Of a stretch of 64,000 nt of DNA, positions 55,097 to 64,000 are shown piece by piece. Position 1 is the first letter of the stretch. Each line of letters starts with the position of its first letter. The stretch comes from Serpula lacrymans var. lacrymans S7.9. Lineage: Eukaryota > Basidiomycota > Agaricomycetes > Boletales > Serpulaceae. Under the pieces are notes generated by a model. The model was not told the DNA's origin, made no database searches, and saw only the letters and a program-made list of their open reading frames with translations. The stretch is from positions 2,601,968 through 2,665,967 of the forward strand of contig NW_006763293.1 in NCBI RefSeq assembly GCF_000218685.1, written 5' to 3'. The position numbers and the translations under genes were made by a program.

Positions 55097-55703
55097 TGTC
55101 AGGCAACAAATACGAAGCTATATAACAAAGCTCAATGCCTGGTCAAGTCCTTGCTGGAAGGTGGTGAATCAGGGTATGAGGATGAAGAGTATCGGTATAA
55201 GCGCAAATCCAAACTAATATTGAACTAGAGAACAGTACATCGAGTATGTACTTCTTTATATAGTGAACGGCGATGGTCAGACCGAGAAAGGGAAGAACTG
55301 AGAAAGTGGTCTGACCAGTCAGCTAACCAATAAGAAAAAAAGGAGAAAGTGGTCCGATCTATCGTATTTACTAATCGTATGAGAAAACGTATTGGTATCA
55401 GTAAGCCCATGAGAAGGCGCTGACTCACAACCTTCTTTGCTTATCAATATTCCTCCGAAGTATTCCCAGACATAGCACTGGATTGTGGCTATGTCATCTG
55501 GATATCTTCTCGAGGGTCGACAACAAGTCTACTTCGTCGTAGGTACGATAGGACGTGAGTGTGAATAGAGAATAAGAAGAAAAAGGATAAAAGTAATAAG
55601 ACACCTGCTGTAATCTCTAGTCCAAGGGCAAGAGGAGTGACAGGGATCGAGTCTGCTAACCACGACATGACGGGAATGCGATAAGAAAAATTGATCCCTC
55701 ACA
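55097..55703 (-). repeat. Solo LTR, TSD CCAGC
   Basis: 607 bp, same subtype as 44,062 and 45,654 but lacking 21 bp. CCAGC flanks both sides (55,092-55,096 and 55,704-55,708). Confidence 0.9.
55489..55668 (-). CDS. U3-encoded 59-aa membrane protein, third copy
   Basis: Intact, with start and stop as in the other two copies of the subtype; a few replacements in the basic patch (LRRSRLVVD). TATA box actatataaagaag lies downstream on the same strand. Confidence 0.5.
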   Translation of the reverse strand: MSWLADSIPVTPLALGLEITAGVLLLLSFFFLFSIHTHVLSYLRRSRLVVDPREDIQMT

Positions 55704-55769
55704 CCAGCCAGATCACTGGGTTTAATCTCAGTTACTAGCCGAAATTGTCTTCGAGCACACCCAGTGAAC

Positions 55770-56178
55770 GGCTGGGACCGCTCGTCGCCATTTTGTGAGG
55801 AGGATGAGTTCCTCACCAAATATGAGGTGGGGACTTAATTGTAGGGACTTGAAAGCCATAAAACATTTTCCCCCAAGTTACTATACAAAAAAGTGATTTT
55901 GTAACTCGTAGAACACATTGAATATAGGAAATTTTTGCAACTTTTTTTGCAAGTGAACTTTGCCAGAAAATGGTAGTGACAGCAACAACAACCTCACCTC
56001 AAATTTTTCCAAAAAATATCTAATAACAAAAAGTGATCTACTGGTTACAAAAATGCTTTTTTGTATACCAAGTTTGTGACATTTTTTTCTGACTTCTGAG
56101 TCCCTACGACGAAGTCCCCACCTCATCTTTGGTGAGGAATTCATCCTCCTCACAAAATGGCGACGAGTGGTCCCAGCC
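55770..56178. mobile_element. MITE-like element with long terminal inverted repeats
   Basis: About 66-bp inverted repeats: left 55,770-55,836 (ggctgggaccgctcgtcg...) and right 56,112-56,178 (...cgacgagtggtcccagcc), differing at a few positions. The 275-bp interior is AT-rich with no coding capacity. No clear target duplication was found. Confidence 0.75.
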
Positions 56179-56495
56179 TGCTCGCAAGCTCGCAAATTCA
56201 TATCGGCAAATATGATAAGCGCGAGCTAGCCGAGCAGGTTGGGGACGAGCCTAGGAGACTAGGAGCGTTGCGACTGGGAAACAAAAAGCCCCAGATTTGT
56301 TGCCGTGACATATATGGCAGTGCCATCATGACGGAAAACCAAACAACATTTGTGGGTCCTTATTTAATTTTGCTTGGGTATATTTGTTAACCAGCGTTTG
56401 CAATGTGTTGGCTGTCAACGTGCACTTTGGCGTTTGCTTCGTGCGTTGACCGTTGTCTTATTTACTGGTCTCAGTAAGGCGTTCGACGTTGCATC

Positions 56496-57908
56496 ATGTT
56501 ATCGCCGTTCGGAAAGCGCCAGGCTAGGGTACCCAATTTGAACAACACCAAGGCAAAGGACAGTAAAGCTAGTTCTAGGGTGGAAGATGTTTTGGCTTCC
56601 AACAAACCAACTGAAGCTAATCCTGTGGCAGCGCTCGCTAAAGATGAACTCTGGTGGTGTGATCATTTTCAGTGGCTAAAGGAACTTGGATATCTCCTTC
56701 GCCCAAGATACGCTCCTGGCTGGGTGCCGTCTTGGCAGAATACTAAAAAAAAGGTGGTATCACTGCGAAGATGCACAAATACCTTGGGTAAGTTTAGTGC
56801 CTTCGTCACTATTGCTACTTATTGGGACTGGAACTATTTTGTACAGTACCCACATTTATTGGACGCAACTCGGATAGCGGATGGTTCATACGTGACTCTG
56901 AAAGTTATCAAACAGTCACGTCACCCTTTCGAGGCCGACATCGGACGTTATTTCTCGTCTGGACCCATAGCGGACGACCCTGCTAATCACTGCGTCCCCA
57001 TATATGAATTTATCGAAGTACCAGGAGAAGTGGACAAAATAATAATGGTCATGCCTTTATTGCGACTGTACGACGATCCACACTTCGACACATTTGGGGA
57101 AGCTGTGGAATGCTTTCGGCAGCTATTCGAGGTATCCGTACGTTATGATCAAACAATTATATTATCTTATCCTTGGCCAGGGCCTTCAATTTATGCATAA
57201 ACACCGCGTTGCCCATCGGTAAGTTAATTTGCTCCTAGTATCATCGTATTTTTCATGAGTTTTACACAGTGACTGCATGAACTTGAATATCATGATGGAC
57301 GCGTCCTCACTTTACATTGATGCCTTTCATCCTTATGATCCTGATATGAGGCGCGACTTTAAGGGTGAAGCGAGACATCGCAGTCGCACGCAGTGCCCAC
57401 CTAAATATTTTTTCATCGACTTTGGTATATCTCGTCGTTATGATCCTGGCGATGAAGCACCTCTCGAAGATCCTATATGGGGTGGCGATAAGACGGTACC
57501 AGAATTTCAAAGGTCAATTGAACCTCAAAATCCTTTCTATACCGATATATACTACATTGGTAATGTCATCAGAGAAGATTTTATACAGGTGAGCTCCACA
57601 AACTGCTGAGTCATTTTAAAATTAGGACTGATGGTGTATGTGTGTGACTGCAGGGGAAATCTGGATTTGAATTCATGATACCGCTAGTAGCTGATATGGT
57701 CCAGGACGACCCAGTTAAACGGCCTTCTATGGATGAAGTGGTAGCTCGCTTCAATATACTTCGCAAGGACCTCAGTACATGGAAATTACGCTCCCGAGTC
57801 ATTGACAGAGAAGATGATGAAACCAGTGGTCTCTTCAGCAACATTGCTCACTGGACGCGTCGTGTCATTTTCATAATCAGACGCATTCCTCCTGTACCTA
57901 CTTCGTAG
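56496..57908 (+). pseudogene. Kinase-like domain protein with a homopolymer frameshift
   Basis: Exons 56,496-56,787, 56,847-57,131, 57,182-57,219, about 57,271-57,589 and 57,653-57,908. The fold is kinase-like: DATRIADGSYVTLKVIK gives the beta-3 Lys, HRVAHRDCMNLNIMMD the catalytic loop (HRDC in place of HRDLK), IDFGIS the DFG motif. The C terminus has a short hydrophobic stretch (WTRRVIFIIRRI). This layout is a common basidiomycete-only family of unknown substrate. An A8 run at 56,745-56,752 breaks the frame just before WYHCEDAQIPW; one A fewer would keep it open, so this is either a recent mutation or an assembly error. Otherwise the gene looks intact. Confidence 0.7.
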
Positions 57909-58352
57909 TGTGCATGTGGCGGCGCCACTTCTTACACATCAAGTACCCATGGATTGTATGTATTAGGACTGGATTCTATACAACCTATATTCTGTATTTC
58001 GCGATTGCTGCGAGCAATCTTGACCGAAAGCCTTGGGGTTCAGGAAAGGACAACGTCCAAAACGGACAAGGTGGGCGATGGTTTGTTAGGGAATACCATC
58101 GTTGAAGCCACTGTGAAGGTCGTCGTCATCGTCACTGTCGGTGACAAGAGCAGAAAGATGGAAAGCTTCATACACAGCCACCACAACGCGGCACCTGACA
58201 GCACCGATCATTGCCAGGTTGGGGAATTAGTTATGAAGCTTTTTTACCCCTAATCCCTGTTGACCTCATATTGTCATCGTTGACCGTCGATGAGATCACT
58301 GCCGACAATGCCTGAAATTCATATAAAGGGCACTTGGTCGTGCATATAGTCC
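57909..58352. promoter_or_regulatory. Spacer and promoter of the SDR gene
   Basis: A TATA-like catataaaggg lies about 32 bp upstream of the SDR start codon, at 58,319-58,329. Nothing else is recognised. Confidence 0.4.
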
Positions 58353-59478
58353 ATGTTCCCCATCTTCCGACGTTACCTCCCTCTTACCATTATTTCCAGA
58401 AACTACACCCGAATCATGGCTGAAGCATCCCATAACGCGAAATTCTCCGTCCAAAATTTGTTCAATGTCGAAGGCTGGGTCTGTGTCGTCACAGGCGGAG
58501 GCACAGGTATAGGCCTCATGCTCGCTCAGGCGTTTGCAAACAATGGCGCAAAAGTTTACATCACTAGTCGTCGTCAGGATGTTCTGTCACACACTGCGAA
58601 ACAATGGGGTTCATCACTCGCTCATGAACGAGGGGAGATTATCCCTCTTCAGTGCGACATTACCTCCAAACAGTCCATTCAAAGCCTTGTCTCAGAGATC
58701 TCGAAAAAGGAAAACCATATCGACTGCTTGGTGAACAATGCCGGTATCAGTCAGGGTAGTAGTGATACCGACAAAGCAGAGGAAAGTGCTAAGGAGCTCT
58801 CTCAAGAGCTATTTAGCGAAGATATTACTAGCTGGGAGAATGTTTATAGAACCAACGTCATTGGGTACTATTATTCATATCCCTGATAATGTTCGAGGTA
58901 CTAACATTTCATTTCGACAGATATTATTTCTTGACAGCCGCATTCCTTCCTCTTTTGAACGCAGCAACTAAAAGTCACAGTCAGCACACAGGCTCTGTTA
59001 TCAATATTTCCTCCATATCTGGAATAACTCGCACGACTCAGCATCACTTTAAATACAATGTGTCAAAGGCTGCTACCATTCATCTAAACACACTCCTCGC
59101 CCAGGAATTTAGGAAGAAAGCCGTTCAAGTCAGAGTCAACAGTATCGCTCCTGGGATATTCCCGTCGGAGATGACAGGTTGGTCCATACCCATCTGATGT
59201 TTCCTCCTCTCATCCCCTGATTATCTCATTTTAGCTGGAGGATCCGATGAAGTGAACAAGTCACAAATTCCAACCGGAGAGGATTATGGGCAGAAGAAAG
59301 GTATTCCGGCTGGCCGTCCAGGACGTGATGAGGATATTGCTCAAGCTGCCCTCCTCCTGGCTTGCAACCAATATGCTTATGGACAGGTTAGCGGATTATC
59401 ATCGTCACTCACAGCAGAAAACTAAACCTGTTTTAGACCATTGCCATCGACGGTGGCTACCTCTTGGAGCACCCTTGA
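58353..59478 (+). CDS. Short-chain dehydrogenase/reductase (SDR)
   Basis: Four exons: 58,353-58,864, 58,921-59,177, 59,235-59,386, 59,437-59,478 (about 320 residues). Classical SDR motifs: TGGGTGIG for NAD(P) binding, LVNNAGIS, the catalytic Ser in INISSISG and YNVSK for Tyr/Lys, then VNSIAPGIFPSEM. It ends TIAIDGGYLLEHP, the usual C terminus. The N-terminal 20 residues (MFPIFRRYLPLTIISR) could target mitochondria; a second Met at residue 22 is an alternative start. The substrate cannot be told; it resembles the rhamnolipid/RhlG-like SDR group of fungi. Confidence 0.93.
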
Positions 59479-59901
59479 GGTTCCTGGACCAATGTAGGTC
59501 GATGACCATAATCCGGGCGAGCGTCATTTCTGTTATCCGGTGTAACAAGGTGTAATAAGTAAAACTAGCTTAATTGTGTGCTCTCAGTGTTACTGTAATC
59601 ATCGTCATCCTTGCCATTTGTATCACTATTTCTTTTGCCAACACTCCAACCAGCGTTGTATAGATCGGTATTATGTGAGAACAGTGTGTTGAACGTTAAT
59701 ATGTCATCGCGAGTCTGATACATAAGCACATCCGTAACATTGTAGGAATGGATATAAGTTCTGAAATGTCTGGTGGTAATTCATATTGCAGAAACAATAG
59801 ATACAAGTGTCATGGCTATATATAACAAATATTACATTCACAAAAAGTAGACTCAAAACCCAGTTCAAAACTTGAACACATTAACCAAGAAAATTCCCTT
59901 G
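59479..59901. other. Convergent 3' spacer
   Basis: About 420 bp of AT-rich sequence between the SDR and coiled-coil gene stops; presumed 3' UTRs. No gene seen. Confidence 0.4.
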
Positions 59902-62900
59902 CTAACATTCTCTCGACATTGCATCGCGTGTCCAGTTACGATGAATCATAGAGTCATCATGAAGACTCCCCACATGCCCAGGTTGCCCATGTGCATGAGG
60001 TTCTAGGGCTGCGCCAGCTGCTGCCCATGATGTCAGGTTAGGAATAAACGACGAGAACGCCGGTGATGAAGCGCGAGGTGGGCGCGGACGTGGGATGTTG
60101 ACAACTTCGCTGGAGCCTTTCTGCCCTGAGACCTGTGACGTGGAAGACGGCGATGAAGCCGCAGCAGGGCTTGCAGCATTCGAGATGGTATGGGATGCAG
60201 CTATCCTAAAATTATTCATCGTTCTACTGAGCGTTTGAAAGACGGACGACCCTCGCTCAGGCCACGGCTCATTGGACGGAGAACGATCATGCAAAGGTGT
60301 AGACGGGGCATCTTCAGAATGACTCATGAAAGTTGAGTGAATAGACGAATCTGACAGTCCACGCCGTCTGAGAGTACGCTCGAGAAGAGGACCGGGGACG
60401 TCATCTTCCTCCTCGTGAAGGATGGGTGAGTTCGCGTCAACTACTGCATCTACAGCTCGCGATAGCTGATTCGTGTGGCGGTTTCTCGTCATTGATCTGC
60501 CGATGGTGGCAGTTCCAGAACCAGCCTTTAAGAAGCTAGATTGAACTCTACGAGGACTCCTTCCTAGTACAACCCATGGGTCGGGCTCCACGTGAGGTGC
60601 TCCAGCAAAAATGCCCATGACACTCCTTGACGTGCCCATAGATGAAGACGAAGGTTGTGAATCTGGGAGGCGTCCGGCAGAACCTTCACCAGCGTTAGGA
60701 TATACGGAAGATGTGCTTGTGACCGACCTGCCCACTACCGTGCCCGAGAATTCGACATTGACCGTAGTTGTAGACGCAGAAAGGGCTGGACCGAGTTTGG
60801 GAACGGGGCGCGGAGGTCGAACACTACCACGACCTCTGCTTACAGGTCTAGGGGAAGGATTACGGTTAGGAGGGGGCGTTTCATAGGAAGTGCCGAATAG
60901 CTTTGAGAGTGGAGCCATCCACGCTGAGGCGAGAGTATGGTTATTGGACCGTCTTTCTCTCTCCATCGCTTCTGCCTTGACTGGATCCAATGCCGCTTCG
61001 CTGACTTTCGTCGCAATGGAAGGGTCTAATATGACGTCGTTGAGTGTCACTCTTGTTTGTCCAAGCTCCTCGAAAACGTCTCTAAAGAATTTGAATAGCC
61101 CACGCAAGTCTTTACGCGTGCACATCACAATCGTCTTTTCATCTTCGAGAAGCATGCGGTATTGGGTCCTTAAATGATTGACTTCGGATAGAATGTTGCC
61201 CACAGTGGAACGTGAAAGATGTCTGACATCAGCACCTCTCAGATGCTGGCGTTTAAGTCTATTGGTGAGAGTAAGAGCGTCTGCTTGTGACAACCGGTGA
61301 AGTAAGGAAACGACACGCTCCAACAGACTCGATAAAGGAGATCCATGGCCGTCGGTTAGAGATGATGATTCGGATCGCCCGTCATTTGGGGAGCTGGAAA
61401 TATGATCGAAGGACGATGGGGTTAGCTGAGGATTTGATAGGATACCTAGCCACCGGTCTGTCTGCACCCCTCGAGATTGCGTAGGTGGGAAAGAGTTGTC
61501 AAGTTCATTCTCTAAGTCGAAGCTGAGATGAGAGGGTGGGTATCTAGGCTGTGGGTGGATAAAACTAGTATACTTTGTCTCAGATGCTATCAGCGAATCT
61601 GCTGGTGAAAGTGGCCGCCTATCGGTCTCAGGAGTCAGAGGTTCCTACGATACTTTGAGTATATAAAGCATCAAGCAGCAGAAACAAACATACGAATGCA
61701 CGTCGTGATTTGGGTTCCATGCTTCCTTGACGTCTGCTAGGACTAAGTATCTAAAAATGTACACGATGTCAGAGAATGAATGAAAAAAGAGAACAAAGCC
61801 TAAGTTTATAAGACCAAGGACGGGAACATACAGAATCTTTGATGAAAGATGAAGGGCCACTGCGTGACTGCCTTGAATGTGGTGTCTCGACTGAGTGAAA
61901 AGTAACTAAGGCGTTTCAATATAAAACAATAATTGTACCTCACCTCTTATAGGAGGAGGAAGCGTCACACGATGTTCCTCTATTTCAGTCTGCAAGACGT
62001 GAGCATCCTCTCTCGACTCTGTCAGAAGTTGTTGTAATTCTTCGTTGTCACGCTTCAAGATTTCATTGTCAGAAACAAGAGACTCCAGAACTTGCATAAC
62101 CTCAGAGTCATCTGCAATAGCGGTCTTCCCTACATGCTGCAAAGAGAAGGTCTGGAAATACCCTTCATTGAGAATAGACAACACACCCACCGATTGCTGA
62201 AGTGCTTCAAGGCGAGAGCGAGCGTCTTGTAACAACGATTCTGATGATTCCATACGTTGGAACCGCCTTTGCTCCAATTCCTCTTGCAGTCGACGCACTT
62301 CAGCCTGTAGTTGGGCTGTAAATATGTGACGAATAAAATAATGTACTTAGCAGTGATATCAAGAGAAGCATACATGCGCGATCCCTTAACCCGACTAAGC
62401 GCGACTCCGCGATCTTAGCCCTTTGCGTTTGACTATCGCGTTCCTGTTGGATATCGTCCTTCTCCTGAAGAACGGACGTTAGTCGCGAATCGAGACCCAC
62501 TGCACGTGCATGGTGAGCAGTCAGTCGTGAAACTGCGGAGCGTGCTTCTTCGAGTTCATGGAGTACAGTCTTGTTGGAAGCCTCGGAGACCTCGTTGTTC
62601 AACAGGGCTTGGGTCAACCGCTATGAACACTGCATGAAGATGTATTCCGGGCGACGAATAGTTTCGGACGGACCTTCTCCAACAGTGCATTCTCTTTGTT
62701 AAGCTCTGCCACCCGAGAGTCGATCGGTGGAGTATAAGCGCGTCCATCCACGCTACCCTCCGATTTGTTGCGCGGTGTATGGTGTCCTGACTGTATGCGC
62801 ACGGTAAGAGAATGTGACTTATGAAAGCAATTTCACATGCCTCATGGCGACGGACGTATGCTTCGTGTCTTTGTAGAAGGGCTTGACCGACCTCTGCAAG

Positions 62901-63187
62901 GGATGATCAGAATGCGAGGCTGAGAACAGGTTGGACGACGCACCGGCACTGAGAATGAGACGGCTCTCTAGCTTTGTCTTGATTGCGTGCCAGTTCTTTA
63001 TGTTCTCGCAATCCTCTTTGCCACAGCAACAACACAGTATTGCTTGAGGTTCCGGAGAAGGTACCCTGGAAAAGTTTGTGAGTGCGAGTGTGAGTTCGTC
63101 AATTGTGCTCGTTGCGTGGTAAAGACTGCTGGCCAGCGGCGAGTCTGGGGTGGCTGGGCGAGAATATGCGGTTTCCTCGTCTTGCAT
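59902..63187 (-). CDS. Large coiled-coil protein conserved in basidiomycetes, function unknown
   Basis: A multi-exon minus-strand gene starting MQDEETAYSRPATPDSPL (63,187) and ending DAMSREC at 59,902. The N-terminal part has a cysteine motif CCCCGKEDCENIKNW followed, across a GTGCGT intron, by EVGQALLQRHEAYVRRHE. The middle is long coiled coil (VAELNKENALLEK, TQALLNNEVSEASNK, EVMQVLESLVSDNEILKRD). The last exon (about 500 codons) begins with a conserved helical region (DALTLTNRLKRQHLRGADV, CTRKDLRGLFKFF) and ends in a Ser/Pro-rich disordered tail. It looks like a scaffold or tethering protein. I know this as a recurrent hypothetical family; no function is claimed. Small exons near 61,625-61,910 are placed by splice signals only. 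Confidence 0.8.
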
Positions 63188-63583
63188 AGTGAATGATGGT
63201 GTAGAAAAGAATGGGGTCCAGAGAAGAGAGAAAGACTGTGCAGAATATATAAACGTTAGGTGCTGCTGCAGGATATTAGAAAGGTGTGTAGTTCGGCCCA
63301 GTTACTACAAGCGTCCTGCGATTGGACGGTCTTCTCACGCTGTCTTTACCTTGGTTTCATTTACAGAACCTGCCAAATCAGTCCAGCAGAGACGATCTCA
63401 ATTATCTGCCTTAAACAACACGCCAAGTTATATCATCCACCAGGGAAAAACAAGATAGTTATTATTTTAGCAAAATTAGGTATGGCCAAAAAACAATATA
63501 GTATGCGAGCAAATTATACAGTGTAGAAATGGCTAGATAATTTACATTGATGTTGATTATCCCCCGTGCAAAAGACCAAATAT
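63188..63583. other. Promoter-side spacer of the coiled-coil gene
   Basis: About 400 bp between the coiled-coil start codon and the stop of the next minus-strand gene. No other feature seen. Confidence 0.4.
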
Positions 63584-64000
63584 TCAAGTCACTTCCAGGC
63601 CCACAATTTTCATCACAAGCTCTGATATCCATCCCGAAATGTTAGGCCATTGTCCATGATTAGGAGACAAGAACTGGAAACTCGTCGCCAATCCTTGCAT
63701 GCCCAGCTCATCCAAACGCTTGGTTAACCTTTGAGACAGATTGTTCTCATCAACAGCGGTAAGCGTGGACATGGAGCCGGAACGTAATGGACCCAGGCGA
63801 AGAGGATCCGACTGCGCTACTCGGAATATGCTTGAAACAGCCCGGATAATGGCTGGATTCGACGATAGTGCAAATGTATCTTTGATCCTATCTTGTAGAT
63901 TCTCGTACCTGTGTAGAAAAAGTATATTAGGTGTGAATTAGTCGGAAAATCGAAAGTATCACGTACGACATCGAAAGCAAGTCAGGATACAGACATCCTA
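63584..64000 (-). CDS. 3' end of a gene running off the right edge
   Basis: The last exon (63,908-63,584) reads YENLQDRIKDTFALSSNPA, DPLRLGPLRSGS and ends MKIVGLEVT. An acceptor (ctacacag) borders it, and a GTACGT donor near 63,966 ends a further coding piece (LLSMS) that reaches the window edge, in phase. Helical, no recognised family; at least 115 C-terminal residues are visible. Confidence 0.5.

Noticed and set aside
45654..55703. The two minus-strand LTRs as the pair bounding the second gypsy element
   Set aside because: Each has its own distinct TSD (CCTAC and CCAGC), so both are solo LTRs, and they are opposite in orientation to gag-pol.
1..64000. CRISPR array or prokaryotic operon structure
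   Set aside because: No regularly spaced direct repeats; spliced genes and retrotransposons show a eukaryotic genome.

Overview
The window is nuclear DNA of a filamentous basidiomycete, most likely a mushroom-forming Agaricomycete. Genes carry many short (about 50-90 nt) GT-AG introns, the housekeeping proteins are fungal, and several lineage-typical families are present: a Crinkler-type nuclease-kinase, a kinase-like protein with HRDC in the catalytic loop, and Ty3/gypsy chromoviruses. I do not name a species.

Layout. 1-5.8 kb: no gene I can recognise. 5.8-17 kb: a compact run of housekeeping genes: a rhomboid-like CUE/UBA protein (Dsc2/UBAC2 type), eIF3d, the splicing factor IST3/RBMX2, the Fe-S co-chaperone JAC1/HSCB, the Rab geranylgeranyltransferase beta subunit BET2, and a rhodanese-domain protein. 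eIF3d and IST3 diverge from a 98-bp shared promoter. 17.4-22.8 kb: a four-helix membrane protein, a short relic of a lipin/SMP2 phosphatase gene, a disrupted Crinkler-type gene and a weak hypothetical gene. 24.9-55.7 kb: a nested transposon block. 55.8-64 kb: a MITE, a kinase-like gene with a homopolymer frameshift, an SDR gene, a large coiled-coil protein gene and the 3' end of another gene.

The nested block can be taken apart from junctions and target-site duplications (TSDs). The oldest layer is a DDE-type DNA transposon whose transposase gene begins near 24.95 kb. About 15.7 kb of later insertions sit inside one of its introns (26,556-42,285); without them that intron would be about 54 nt. 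In order these are: a 1.8-kb LTR-like repeat (copy B); a minus-strand gypsy element inserted in copy B, with LTR pieces at 26,775-26,970 and 40,087-40,460; a second 1.8-kb repeat (copy A) replacing part of that gypsy; and, youngest, an intact 6.2-kb plus-strand chromovirus (33,077-39,299, TSD GTTGG). The 3' part of the same transposase is cut at 44,061 by another gypsy element (44,062-54,060). The gag and pol of that element are split by two solo LTRs of its own kind (TSDs CCTAC and GCGAT), a third copy of the 1.8-kb repeat, and a solo LTR of the young chromovirus (TSD CCATC).

The most interesting signal is that two LTR or LTR-like repeat families carry a membrane-protein ORF upstream of their own TATA box. 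One LTR family (four copies, two diverged subtypes) encodes a 56-59 aa single-helix protein at the start of U3; between subtypes its core differs mainly at synonymous third positions. The 1.8-kb repeat encodes a protein of about 180 aa with an N-terminal hydrophobic helix and a perfect Kozak context, intact in two of three copies. U3-encoded accessory proteins are known in some retroviruses; I know of no described fungal counterpart. Two gypsy elements also share a conserved 5' leader and have canonical -1 frameshift heptamers at the gag/pol junction.
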